This document shows positions 1 through 11,614 of a stretch of 64,000 nt of DNA, in pieces. Under the pieces are notes generated by a model, which saw only the letters and a list, made by a program, of their open reading frames with translations, was not told the origin of the DNA and did not search any database. Origin of the DNA: Seiridium cupressi (lineage: Eukaryota > Ascomycota > Sordariomycetes > Amphisphaeriales > Sporocadaceae); the NCBI GenBank assembly GCA_036674765.1, contig JARVKI010000130.1, forward strand, positions 33,563 to 97,562, read 5' to 3'. The position numbers and the translations under genes were made by a program. Numbering within the stretch: position 1 is the stretch's first letter; every line of letters starts with the position of its first letter.

Positions 1-17
1 ACCCCTCTACTCTGTAG

Positions 18-3000
18 GGCCGAAGTGATTGGATCTGGCTTGATGATACAGGCGCGGGTGTGGCTTATACGAACACTCGCTCATGTACAATGGGTGGAAT
101 AGGCGATGGCCTCGTTCCGGATTGGCTGGCCGCAAACGATCCTACGTATGATGGTATGGGCACGGCCGGAGCACGAGACAGCATTCAGTTTGGACGCATC
201 TTCGGTACTACTGCGTACTTCGGTGGCTATCCCCGCGACGATTATCTTTACATTGAAGAGACCCAGACCGATGATGGATATGAATATTCGTTTTATGCGT
301 TCGAAAACACAGGTACTGGAGGTTCCAAGCGGAAGAGTAAGCCCCGACATCATGCCTCAAACCCTCTCGCTAATCATCCTTAGGCGATGGTACACGGTTT
401 TGCAACATGCTCGGCCACGCTGATGGATATGCGGACTATGTCTGGATGAAATCCACCGGTGTTATGACCATATATCCTGCCTGGAGTGCAACGCTCCCCT
501 CCGAGCCACCGTTCTGGGGAGCAAACTACGTCATCTGGGACGAGACGGCAACTAGGAATCTGAACAGAAGATCTCTACACCTTGTAGACTGGGACGGAGA
601 TGGTGCTTGCGACATTGTTTACACGCCCGATATTGGTGCGGTTGAGGTTTGGATCAACAAGATTAAAACAACTGGCGACTTCAACTGGGTGCACGACAGC
701 AACCCGGCACCAGACCTCGATTGCAGCGAGACGAAAGGAATCGGTATCTTTGATAACCCCGTGCATTTGGCCGATGTGTCGTAAGTTTTATCGTCCCACT
801 GCATTGATTGGAGCCGACCACAGAATCCAATGACTAACATTAGTACATAGTGGAAATGGTTAGTAGCGGTATCTTCATCATTGTTTCAGTATATTGGAAT
901 ATAGTTTCAGTTCGCTAATTACCGTTCCAAATACAGGTTTACCTGATTATCTGTAGGTCTGTAACTCATCTCACCTTGGGCATAAACTAACCGTTATGAC
1001 TTCAGCTGCATGGAGAAAGATGGTAGAACAACTGGATGGATCCAAACATCCGTGGGTGTATGGGAAGATGCAGGACAGATCAAACTCAGCGAAGGCTACG
1101 TACGTACCAGTTGACCGGCTTACAACGATTTGTTGACACTGATAACCAACAGGACCGGGCTAATCATCGATGGGCCGATATTGATGGTCAGTATTCAGCA
1201 CCTCTCCTGCCAAGCACTCAGTCTGACAGCATGCTATATAGGTGACGGACGTGCTGACTTCTTATGGATGGACAAATTTATGGGCGACACGACCATGTGG
1301 CATAATGGTGGAGCCATACCGACCCTGGGTAGCGCATACAACTGGAACGCTCGCGGCAAGGTGTGGGCTGGCCAAGCCCAGGGAGCCTGTCAATCTTTCC
1401 CAGATCTCGACGGCAATGGTCGCGCTGACCTTGTCACTGTTCAGGCTACAACGAACACTGCTACATCATTTTACAACAACTGTGATGGCCCAGGCGGCTC
1501 CGGTGCAAACGCGGGAGGAGACGATGCCGACACACTCACGGATGACCCTATACCAGATCTTCCCGGCGAGGATACCACAGTCCCAGTCACGTTCCCGGAT
1601 GATTCGTGTTCCTCTAAACGTCAGACAATTCTGCGCACGGAGACATACTACGCTATGAAAATGGCCGACGCGACGGCCGGGGATGTCACGAGCGGCGTTT
1701 ACTACAGCACCTTCTTCCCGGAATCGATTCGAGATGACTATTTTGCATCGCAGCTTAAGGAAACATACCAGAACATGGTTGACATGGCATCTGGTACTTC
1801 GACAGCATACCCTTACAATGTCACCTGTAATCAGGCAACTGAGGGATGTTCCCGGAAAGGCTGGTATGCACACATGAACGACAACACGATGGTGATGAAC
1901 TTTTGTGATATCTTCTTTACCGATGAGGGCATCTCCAATACCGCCACTCTCTTGGACACCGCCCCTGCAGACCTTCGAGTGGCTCAACGGTCGCGGTCCG
2001 CCATTATCATACATGAACTTAGCCACACGACATATGCCATGCGCTACATCACTCCGTGAGTAGATGCAGGCTCATCTCGATTGCTCAAGTAGAGCTGCTA
2101 ACGCATGAACAGGAGTCTCGACTACGCCTATGGTTATACGGATTGCTACAACTTCGCCGCTGGTAACTTCAACAGAAGTTGTGCCAGGTATAGCGGCAGT
2201 AAGATACTTTGCCCTGACGCCAACGGGAAGGAAGACTTGTGCGATGCTTCGCATACGGCCTTTAACGCCGACACGTACTCGTTCGTGGCCGCGGGCGTGT
2301 ACTTCTCGAACAAATCTCGCTCAGCAATTCCGTTACCAGCGCTAGCCGAAAGCAAGAAGCGGAGGGACCTCGGGCGGCGTGCCGATGCTTGCAACGCCAA
2401 CGATGATTACATTGCCTGGGACGGCGATGGCGACGATGCTGTTGCCATTGGTGGTTACGTTCATTTCGGTGACTCATATGCCGCAGGAATGGGAACAGGA
2501 ACAACCAGCACTGATAAATGCCGTGTTGGATCGAACAACTACGGCACTCTCCTCTACCAATCGTTTGCTGACTCCACCATCCCCTTCCAAAGCACAGCTT
2601 GCTCTGGTGACACGCTCACTGGTTTGGCGAGTCAAATCAGTTCATGGAGCACGTCGGATGTGTCCACTGTCGGAACAGTTTCCAGTAAGTCATCTATTGC
2701 CATCTGTTTCTTGCCGCTCGTCAACTTCCAAGAACCTGCGCTCTAATGCTGACTCTCACAGTTGGGGGAAATGACGTGGGCTTCAGTGATATGGCCTATT
2801 ACTGCCTCCTAACACCAAACACTGTCTATCTGGGTTCTCAGAACAGAGCGTACTGCACTGACGCGAAAACGAAGGCATACAACATGATGTCGGACACAAG
2901 CGAGAGTGGGCTGCGGTACAAGCTCACCCAGGCATATATCAGCACCTTGAATAAGGCGAACAAAGATGTACGGCATTTTCTATCCCTCACGATGACTTGC

Positions 3001-3752
3001 GAACTATCTCTAACACCAAATTACAGGACTTCCATCTATACGTGACCGGCTATCCCAGCTTTTTCAACTACGATACATCAGACTGCCAGTACTCGTCGTT
3101 CCACTACTGGTGGGGCGGCTACAATCCAACCTCGGACCCCGTCCTGAATCGAATCGTGTATCTCACCGAGGACCTTCGCCTGGAGATCGACGACCTAGTC
3201 GACACACTCAACCAGCTTCTTGAATATGCCGTCGAGGACGCCAACGACCAGTGGGGCTCCGATCAGGTCCACTTCGTCTCCATGAACCCGAGCTGGGACG
3301 GCCACCGCTGGTGCGAAGACGGCGTGCACGAGCCCGACTCCAGCGCCGCCAACACGTGGTTCTTCCTTAGCGCCTGGCCCGACGTCACCGCCGACGGCTC
3401 TGCTGATCAGTCCAGCGCGGAAGAGGCATCCGAGGCCGCCGCCATCGTCAGCGCTGGATCTGTGTCGCTGCCTGATGCGTCCACCTGCAACGGCACCCTT
3501 GGTACTGATCCGGATCCGTACGACGTGTTCCTGTGTCGTATGTCGGAGAACGTGGCGGATGACCCGAGCGGGCCTGCTGCGACGCAGCTGGATGCGGCGA
3601 ATACGGCGATCGCGAATGGCAATGTGAGTAGCCAGGACGTTAGCTGGTGGACGCCGACCAGGCAGATCAAGACGTTCCACCCTCGTAGTGTGGGGATGAC
3701 GGCTTATCGGGATGCTATTGTGGCGGCCATGCAAGATGTTGGGCAGCTTTGA
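18..3752 (+). CDS. Secreted FG-GAP repeat / aspzincin-like metallopeptidase / SGNH hydrolase protein (5' partial)
   Basis: The gene enters from the left edge; an intron acceptor TAG at 15-17 precedes the first visible exon. Proposed exons are 18-336, 384-780, 851-858, 937-952, 1006-1099, 1153-1186, 1242-2055, 2113-2684, 2762-2967 and 3027-3752, all closing in phase. The N-terminal half carries FG-GAP/VCBS-type calcium-loop motifs (DWDGDGACD, GNGLPDY, DIDGDGRAD, DLDGNGRAD), as in beta-propellers. A middle domain has HELSH followed by SLDYAYG, the HExxH plus GTxDxxYG-like layout of aspzincin (M35) zinc peptidases. The C-terminal third is an SGNH/GDSL hydrolase: HFGDSYAAG (block I Ser), GGNDVGFSD (block III) and EDGVHEPD (likely Asp/His). 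Cysteines are frequent, which suggests secretion, but the signal peptide lies outside the window. Substrates are unknown; combined surface-polymer and protein hydrolysis is inference. Confidence 0.85.
851..952 (+). other. Two consecutive microexons (8 nt and 16 nt)
   Basis: Between exon 384-780 and exon 1006-1099 the reading frame of an FG-GAP loop is kept only if 851-858 (8 nt) and 937-952 (16 nt) are both included. The three flanking introns are 781-850, 859-936 and 953-1005, with donors GTAAGT, GTTAGT and GTAGGT. The joined product reads VSGNGLPDYLCMEKDG, a good match to the repeat consensus. Confidence 0.75.
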
Positions 3753-4730
3753 TACCTATTGGACATTTCTTTTGTACATTTTCTTCACCCCGACGTTGGC
3801 AACCTACCAAACACCGCTGGAGTCACGATTGGACCAATGGATGACCTAAAACCGGATGAATAAAGATGTGAGGTCGAGGAGTCCGGCATCAACTCGCTCT
3901 TAGTGGCCAAAAGGGCGGGGTTGGTCATATGTTTTCGATCTGGCGGGATGGCTTGAATGCAGCCATTCCAGAACAATGAGTTCTCCATTTTTACGCAGGT
4001 GCGGTCTAATCCTAACATACTGTGGAGCGCAACGAGAAACCCGGCACGCATGATGGGATATAAGGAGATATTGGGCGGGTAGTCGAGGGCCTGTCTGCAG
4101 ACGTTCTGGTGTTGTAATCTAGTCCCCTAGTGTTTCTCTTGGCACACTTTTCCACGAATTAATCGAAAACAAAAAGTTTAATCATTTTTACTCAACCCCA
4201 TAGAAGTCACTGCTTGGTTGAGCCTTTTTCAAGTTCAATCAAAAGTGATCGTTACATAGTTCTTGCCGTCGATTTGTAGCAGTAGGCCCCATTATCGCGT
4301 GGTCCTACATTTCAAGCTGAAAGAGATTGAGTTCAAGGAGTGAAGAAAATCTATGTCAATCACTATGCGACTGATCAGGAAAATGAAGCGTTACCAGAGT
4401 TGGATCTTTTTTTTTTTTTTCTTTTTTTTTTCCCCCTTACCAAGCAGATCGATCTCTGATTGAGAAAGATCAGTATTCATTTCCCGATTACGAATATTTT
4501 TCCCAGCTGAGCCGCTAGGTCTCCATTGCAAACCTTTGTTGGAATTTCTATGGCAGACACTGTTATTACGATAACGTCTGCCATTTAATTCCAGCTGTCC
4601 CGACCAATCAGCCAAATACCCCATCATTTTCAGGGTCAAATTTGACGTGAGGTCGCTCGATGGCGGAAGTTGGGATCACGACTAGATCATCAGCGGTGAT
4701 TCCTTCGAGGATAGGGACGGAAATTTCCAG
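3753..4730. other. Gene-free stretch with pyrimidine tract
   Basis: No supported gene. It holds the 3' flank of the SGNH gene and a T-rich/C tract at about 4408-4437. Short ORFs here show no recognisable domain. Confidence 0.5.
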
Positions 4731-5336
4731 CTAAAACGAGGCATCAGTGTCGGCAAGCGATCGATGCTTGTGGCAGTCGTGGCTTACAACGAAATACTTG
4801 TGTTTGACGGCCAGGAGTATGGTTGTCACTTTCGTTGTCACCTGGACCCTGAGAACACTCCATCCAAGTGGTAGTAAATCGTGCACCGGGACCAGAGGAG
4901 GGTCGTGGAGGTTGAGTGACGCAGACCCATCTTCTATGTCGCGAACAGCATCCTGCACGCTTTGGCGAGACAGGTTGCTATGCGCCCGGGATCCTAGAAG
5001 CCATGCAGAATTTCCAAGTTTATATAGTGGTATAGTTTTATTTAGGTGGTTTTTAACGACAAGATCTACCGTTAGACCTATCCGCAGACTGTAGAGGATC
5101 GGCTTCTCCAATGTACCTCGAGTATCAGATTTGCTCAAATCGGTGAAAAGAAAAGGGTTCATGCCAGGCCAGAAGAGCTGCCTAGGCTTCTCGTTCAGCA
5201 GATACTCGGGGGCAATATTTTCTGTTTGGGACTTCCGAGCTTCAGCTGATAGGTCGAATGTGAAATCTGCTGTCCCTTTGGCATGTTTGCCATTAGCTGA
5301 CGGTGGTGGTGTAGCAGGGTATGGATGTGATTGCAC
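4731..5336 (-). CDS. Hypothetical protein
   Basis: An open frame of about 200 codons on the minus strand ends in TGA-free sequence until its stop at 4731. The product is hydrophilic, with a proline-rich N-terminus, a basic centre and no membrane segment or motif I recognise. The apparent first codon at 5336 is GTG, not ATG. The same frame stays open upstream to about 5390, just after a possible intron acceptor (ATTAG), so a 5' exon is probably missing from this call. The only early ATG is about 58 codons in. It could be a real lineage-specific gene or the remains of one; nothing in the neighbours helps. Confidence 0.35.
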   Translation of the reverse strand: MQSHPYPATPPPSANGKHAKGTADFTFDLSAEARKSQTENIAPEYLLNEKPRQLFWPGMNPFLFTDLSKSDTRGTLEKPILYSLRIGLTVDLVVKNHLNKTIPLYKLGNSAWLLGSRAHSNLSRQSVQDAVRDIEDGSASLNLHDPPLVPVHDLLPLGWSVLRVQVTTKVTTILLAVKHKYFVVSHDCHKHRSLADTDASF

Positions 5337-6331
5337 CTTTGGTCTGCACTCGCAGACTACTTCATCAGTTTTCTCGAGCGCAGGAAGCTAATCGCAGCAC
5401 TGTGGGTCTGCGCTGGGAGAGAGCAGAATTACTACATTCTGATAGAGAAATAAAAATACCCCGTCACCAGAGTATCTTTCTGCTTGCCTGATTGGCCGCA
5501 GAATTTCTCTGTCGAATGCTCTACGTTCATGATAATTCTACTCAAGACTGGTGTTTATTACTGGAGAGCTACTTGTCCTTTGAAGAATATTTGAGCGTTC
5601 GAGAGAAAAGATTGCGCATTGCATGCGTACTAGTAGTTGCGGCTGTCAACTGAATAAAGCATGGCGAAATGCGCGGAGAAGACGACGTGGACTAGTTTTT
5701 CCTCTGTTTATTTTCCCCTCCTCGATTGCTTACTATCAGGCAGGGTCGCCGTTGTCGCATCAAAATTCTATGTGTTGCACATCCGGTTACTTGTAGCTAC
5801 CTAACGCGCTTTGTTTTCGACAGCGTCCGAGGCGTTGGGCATGGTGGCTTTGGGGTACGTGGACGGAGCTTGCTTCGGTGGCCAAAACCTCCCCATCATG
5901 TTCGATTCCGCAGAAGACCATCCTGTCACCCATAAAAGAAAATTTTTCTTTTTTCAGCCTTTTCCTTCCCCCATTTAGGTGCCGTGCAGCTTTCCATGCG
6001 CACAACTGGCGCCAATACACCTGCATTTGCCGCTAGCCAAATCAAGTAAACCCAGATTTTCTCGAGATTGCATCCCGGCCAATGGACACTTCCATGTAGC
6101 CCTTTCAGCTCCTAAGGCTCGGGACGATCCGCATTACCTTTACCACAAATGGATATGGTGGTCGCCGACGTGGGTTGAGCAGGTGGAGTTCCGGTGACAT
6201 CTGCTTCGCCCCGCAATTGTTTAAACTCTCCATCATCCGTCTTGAGCGAAATGAGATAGTTTCTTCGTTGTTCGTTTCGTCGAGGCACGAAACACGGCGA
6301 AAATTCAGCACGCACCTCTACGGCTTCCATC
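5337..6331. other. Gene-free stretch upstream of the SLATT gene
   Basis: No convincing ORF. Pyrimidine-rich blocks near 5695-5730 and 5940-5980 are promoter-like for a filamentous fungus. The region may also hold a missed first exon of the minus-strand hypothetical gene. Confidence 0.4.
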
Positions 6332-7399
6332 ATGAGCTCTTTGACGCGACTCGTCCTCAGAAAAGGCCCTGAAGGTGGTCGCAACGATGAGGAGTCTGGG
6401 CAAGCACATGCGACCGGCCCTGCTGCGATAGCGCCAAGCAACACAATCAATCCTGACATCAACCAGGGTTCTCCCGGGTCATTTGGGTTCCAAAGTCATG
6501 CAACGCCCCCAATATCCACTGGCGCTTCTCTCACAATGTCTCGCCTGATGCTAGGAATTACTTCGTTCCCCAGTCTAGGGTTTACCCAGCAGAGCAGGCC
6601 CGCCCCGAACATCGGTATCTACGCCAGGGTTGTTTACGCCGAAAAAAAGTCGAAAGACAGTTTCAAGATATTCTCATTATTGATCAACTGCTGCTATTTC
6701 CTGCAGATCGTCGTCGCCGCCGCTGTCACAGCTCTCGGTGCAGCAAGCGCAAATCATAACGCAATCACAGCTTTTGGCGCGATGAACACCATCGTGGCAG
6801 GTCTATTGACCTTCGTCAAAGGCTCGGGCCTGCCGGCATGCTACAAATATTACGGAAACGAGTGGAAGAAGCTCCGATAATTTATCGAGGCGAAGGAGCG
6901 CGAGTTCGCGTGCGAGGACTGTGAGCTCAATGTGTACGAGGTGGTGGACGCCGTTCAGCTCATGTACGAGAACGTCGAACAAGAGGTCCAGATCAACACA
7001 CCAGACAGCTATACCTCTATTACCCACGCAGCGCTCATGGCTCAGGAGGCCCATGGCAAGGTCAAGGGTGCGGTTGGCTCGCGACTGGATGGCCTGCCAC
7101 ATAAGTTCCTTGAGCACAAAGGAGTTGCGGACAAGCTAGCATCCGATGCTGAAAAGCAGTCACATGCCGTTGCGGATGATTTTCGCCAGAGTGAGAATCG
7201 AATCGAATCGCGTTTTAAAGACGTCAAAGCCTCAATGGCGAAGGAAGTGGAGGACTACACCACTGGTATACAGCATGAAGCGCGGAAGATCAGAAAAATC
7301 AGTCAAAGTGTACCAACGAGCGCAAGCTTACAAATATCGGCAGGGACGCAAATACCACGAGATAACGAACACGGGAAGAAGGTGGATACCCACGAGTAG
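6332..7399 (+). pseudogene. Fungal SLATT-domain protein interrupted by one in-frame stop
   Basis: The frame starting at ATG 6332 encodes a low-complexity N-terminus, then the fungal SLATT two-transmembrane module: GIYARVVYAEKKSKDSF, two hydrophobic helices and KYYGNEWKKLR (6632-6877). SLATT proteins are predicted membrane-pore effectors in self/non-self conflict systems. A TAA at 6878-6880 interrupts the frame exactly where the family continues; the same frame then stays open for about 170 codons to TAG at 7397-7399, with FIEAKEREFACEDC and a charged helical tail. No intron with a sensible donor and acceptor removes the stop. The simplest reading is a recent nonsense mutation. Stop readthrough or a short two-helix product is possible. 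The domain call is from recognition of the family, not a search. Confidence 0.75.
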
Positions 7400-9319
7400 G
7401 AGATAATTATCGTTCACTTTCAACTAGTCATTGTCGACATTCCAATAATTCAAATAGGGTTTGGTGATGCTAAAGCGTGCAGGTGGTGGTATAGAAGGAA
7501 AGAAGTTTTATGTGCGCAAATTGTTACAAATACTAGTGAAATCGGGAATAATTCTTGGTTTGCATAGTAGCTCTACTCCATATCGGCCCGAAGGTTCCCA
7601 TAATTGAGAAAGCCACAGGATATGGCTGAGCTAAGACCGCTAAGTAGGCAGCCCGCGAGGTCGGCAAGCAGTGCGTAATATTTTAGTACCCTAAGCCAAG
7701 CCACCTCACAGCCTTTGCTTCTCATCCTTCGCGTTACTCCTCCCATATCCCGTAGCGGACAGACCTAGCTTGGCATCCCATGCCATTTAGTAGAAGTCGA
7801 ATCTGGACATCAAGCACCGGAATGGCATACTCGATTTGGGAACCCCAGCACATTAGAGTGCTAAAGCTAGAACAAAGTGACAAGCATGACGATGTTGTAA
7901 CATGCTCGCTGACCCCGAGGACATAGCGCTGGACTGCCCAGAGTTCTCTGTCGGCCATAATAGCATGGCATCTGGGTCATACAGGAGCATACACTTGCGA
8001 ATGCGGACCCAAACGTTGGGTGCGCGTGCAGGCCCACTTGGCCCGGATGGGCGCAACTCTCCAATGCACTGCTAGACTATTCTAACAGCTTGATCGGTGA
8101 GAGTGGACCGACCATTACGGATGGACCTGCAACAGGGGCAATGGATCCTTTGACGCTGAACCGGCACGTACTTCTCAGGAAAAAGTGGACCGATCCAGGT
8201 TACTTTTTCAATACAAGGGGAACAATCGCCGAAACAATGAAACGTACCAGGGGGTATTAGGCTACCGATAAATATGACTAAGTGTTTACATTTAGGAACA
8301 GGCGCTCATTGGCGGTTTAATGTCATCCTTGTGTAGTCCGAACCTTATATCGAACTATGGCGGGTTGGTCGGAAGACGTCTCAGTACTTCGTGGGGTGAG
8401 GGGTTATGACTGACTGAGTCAGTAGAGTGAGACAGACGGATGGCAGGTGTTTCCTCAAGCCGGCAGTCAATCAGGAGCTCCAAGATGGTAATGAAGCCTG
8501 GAGAATGTGATTGTGTCATTCCCCACACAACGGTATCTTGTACATACATACATAAACCTAGGAGCTCTACTCTGAGCATTACTCAATCCAAAGTACTTTC
8601 AACTTACACATCTCAGTTGTAATAGCCACAGCAATACTGGGCAGCGGGTCTAGGACATGGGTGGGTCATCCAGCGGGATAGCTAGAGGACGGAGTACTAG
8701 AGACTATCTTATTTGTTAGGAAAAATTGCCGACGATCAAATATCTTCAGTAAGATTTGTGTGCCAAGAACGGTTGTATGATTCACGCAGAAATGGATTCA
8801 GGTACTTGAAAGAACGAAAGGGGAAGTAGGAGCGGTAAGCCCAAGCACAATGCTGAGCGGAAATGACGGAGTCCTTTGCACGGTATGCATGCAAACGACC
8901 ACAAATCCTCAAGTGGTCGTATAACCTGTATTCGTCTGCTTATTATGGTGTTCCATTACGAGGTGCTAGCTGAGTGGCTTGTAAGCTGACGTCTCAAAGC
9001 CCTAGCGTAGCTCCTTCGCTTATTGGGCAGTTCTCTTATTTTGTTCAGGCCCAGGCAATCTGAACACCCGGGGTTCCGTGGCAGACTAGCTCTGTATGGT
9101 CATATGTCCAGTAAACCCGCCGGATTGTGGCTTGATCCTGTCATCATTGGCGTGCAATGACTATTATGCCCAAGAAAAACCATGCCGCTGCTTATGGTGA
9201 CACATGTGTTAGTCCTACCGATACAGCACTATAAATGCCAAGCCTATCCCCGGGATCGCCAAGAGTTGGAAACTTTCGCATACCAGCAACTTCAAGCAAG
9301 ATAAACTTAACCATCAATC
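7400..9319. other. Gene-free stretch (about 1.9 kb)
   Basis: Several short overlapping ORFs on both strands (for example 7734-8064 minus and 8355-8622 both strands) have no recognisable domain. I see no repeat boundaries or RNA gene. The last 120 bases form the promoter of the cysteine-rich gene. Confidence 0.4.
9230..9236 (+). promoter_or_regulatory. TATA box of the cysteine-rich secreted gene
   Basis: TATAAAT lies 84 bases upstream of the ATG at 9320, a usual distance for a fungal promoter with a short leader. Confidence 0.5.
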
Positions 9320-9846
9320 ATGAGACTTTCCGGATTTTCCGTGTTGGCTGCGGTCGCCTTTTCTGGAGGGTAAGTGATGCACACACTAGCTTCAAAGCAG
9401 GGTCTATCCTCTAACACACAGCCAGCAACGGTGCAAGTGCAACGACAACCTGCAGCTCCACTAAAACCATCACAAGTACGCCTACTGGTATAATTAATTG
9501 CCCAGCATGCTTCGCCCCCACGACCACTTGCACATCTGGCGAGCCAAGCACTAGGCCCTTCCCTAGCGTTACTAGCGACTGTACAGTCACTGTTGTTGAT
9601 GAGTGTCCTTGCACTACCTGCCTGCCGACAAGCACCAAGTCGTGCGCGAGCACCAAGACCATTACATCGTCCGCCAAAGTCCACTGCGATTTTGTCTGCA
9701 TTCCGCCAACCACAAGCGTCTGCAAACCGGGAGAGCCCACCGGGCCACCAGCGACAAACACCATCACTAGCGGCTGCACTGTTTCGTTGATTGAGAAAGG
9801 ATGTGTTGGTTGTCCTAGCTGCGAGGCTCCCACCCCCACTCCCTAG
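9320..9846 (+). CDS. Small secreted cysteine-rich protein
   Basis: Exon 1 (9320-9369) encodes a hydrophobic signal peptide beginning MRLSGFSVLAAVAF. A 56-nt intron (9370-9425, GTAAGT...CCAG) leads to exon 2 (9426-9846). The mature part is about 135 residues, rich in Thr, Ser, Pro and Cys, with cysteines at irregular spacing. STKTITS occurs twice (early and mid-protein), and NTITSGCTV resembles VTSDCTV, so it looks like a degenerate internal duplication of about 70 residues. No catalytic motif is visible and there is no clear GPI signal. It fits a secreted surface or effector-type protein, which is inference from size and composition. Long antisense ORFs over the same bases are shadows of its skewed composition. 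Confidence 0.7.
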
Positions 9847-10308
9847 ATTTAGACTCGCAGCCGAAATAAGCCATTTGTTATGCACTTGGCACAAAAGATC
9901 AGACTTCATCGGGATGAGGGACGGCAAGGACGAGATTGACTGATGGGTAAGCGAGTGATGGACCACGTAGTGAGAGAATAAATGGCTATTTTCAGATTGG
10001 TGTCTCTGTTCATTATGAATTATACTGCACCAGCGATCAACTACAGCCACTGATTGAGTGCAATCGAGGTATGTTCCCCAAATGAAGGGTTCGATCGTTG
10101 CCTTCACATTATAGAGCTTGAAAACGACGACTACGGAGGATGGCGGCAGTCCAGAATTGGTGGAGGAGATTGATTGTTGATTGTCTATCTACGAATGGCG
10201 GGTAAATCGTCCCACGTAGTGTGGCTGCGCCCCACACACCGCCACAAGCTAAAAGCATCAAGTCTTGCGATCCCCAATTTTTTATCACTTGCACAATTCG
10301 CGCTATGT
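9847..10308. other. Intergenic, no gene seen
   Basis: 3' flank of the cysteine-rich gene and the promoter of the DUF3716 gene. No repeat or coding signal stands out. Confidence 0.4.
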
Positions 10309-11156
10309 ATGTCCGCACGCGAATTTTATAACGATAATACACGAGACAGTGAGGGTACCATGTCGCGCGTTATAAGGCTGGCCGATCCTGGGATGCGTAA
10401 GCTCAGTGATTTCAGCTTCGAGGGGAAGTTACTCAGCGATGTCGACCCAGAAAATCCCAATGAGAGCTCTGCATTGGTCCAGACAGCCGCCATCATCGAC
10501 CAACTACGCGTTTGCGAATACAATGCTACACGTCACTATCTGGAGATCTCTGAGGTATTTAATCGTTCAGATCAAGGATCTTTAATGTTAACACGAGTAT
10601 TTTTACCAGGGAAAAGTCATCCGTCTCTGGCAGCCCAAAACTTGGTACCAATCTGCTAGAAAGCATACCGCCGAAGTTAATCTTAGAAGCATGGAACAAT
10701 CTTTTGCCATGGCTCGTTATCTACTCGACCAGAACGCTAAGGCGGAGGGTTGTGCCCAATGTGAGAACTGGAGATCCCATGGACCTGGTATGGAATGTGT
10801 ACAGGCTGGCAAGGATGTTCTTCTGGGAGCATGTACCAATTGTTATGCCACAAAAAAAGGTTTGAGGTGCTCATTCAGAAAATTTACAGTCGAACGTTCT
10901 AAGCACAAAAACTCCGCTGCGATGCTAAGGCATATTTACAGATCTGGAAGCAGCGAAAAAAGCCGAGGCAGACGAGGCCGAGGGCCATTTTACCGGTTTT
11001 ACTCCACAAATGTTAGAAAATGCTACTTCGAAAAAGTTAAGGGAATGGTTAAGGATGATCCAAGATGAGCTACAAAAGCGACGTGACGCTGAGCTAAAAA
11101 GGCAATGGGAAGATGAAGCGGCTGAAAGTGGCAGAAAGAGACACAAACGCAAGTGA
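10309..11156 (+). CDS. DUF3716-type zinc-binding protein
   Basis: Exons proposed: 10309-10554, 10610-10895 and 10942-11156 (about 248 residues). The first intron is clear and in phase (GTATTT...ACCAG). Exon 2 has a cysteine cluster, CAQCENW...MECV...GACTNC...RCSF, matching the fungal DUF3716 zinc-binding module. The last intron (10896-10941, 46 nt) is less certain. It is proposed because the unspliced frame ends at 11068 with little character, whereas the shifted frame gives a highly charged helical tail ending RKRHKRK, usual for this family. Start is ATG 10309; a second in-frame ATG is at 10360. The function of the family is unknown; a nuclear role is suggested only by the basic C-terminus. 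Confidence 0.6.
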
Positions 11157-11614
11157 AAATGGGCAAGCTTTTCGACAGAAGCATTCCAGATTTTACTCTT
11201 CTAGCCAGGTCATTAAAAGTCAAAAAGAAATTGCATGGCTACTTCGTGTATACACGATTTAGAGTTAATGGAGCCTAGAAGCAGCATAGTACCACCGGAC
11301 TGTAGCGAATTTCCTGGGGGGGAATAAATAGCCAAAGTTCCTGCAGTATTACGGCAAAGCTCGACATAGGACAAGGAGCACTGCATTTTATATGTTGGTT
11401 CATAACAAGTATTTACTTATCAGGCAACCGTGTGAGGTTTTGTCAGTTCCAGACTGGGTTTCAGCCAACTTGAGGGATCAGATTTCTCTTATTTTCGCAT
11501 CAATTTCTACACTATGTAGTAGACTACGTCCCGCTCCTGCCATATGAGATAAAGAGGACCGGCCTGTGGGTAGGCATGGAACACCATTATTCCGCCTTTC
11601 AATGCTTATTCTTC
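11157..11614. other. Convergent intergenic region
   Basis: Lies between the 3' ends of the DUF3716 gene and the dehydrogenase gene. No coding signal. Confidence 0.4.

Noticed and set aside
9307..10107. 266-codon minus-strand ORF over the cysteine-rich gene
   Set aside because: It is the complement of a strongly biased Thr/Cys-coding exon; the plus strand has a signal peptide, intron and TATA box, whereas the minus product has no domain.
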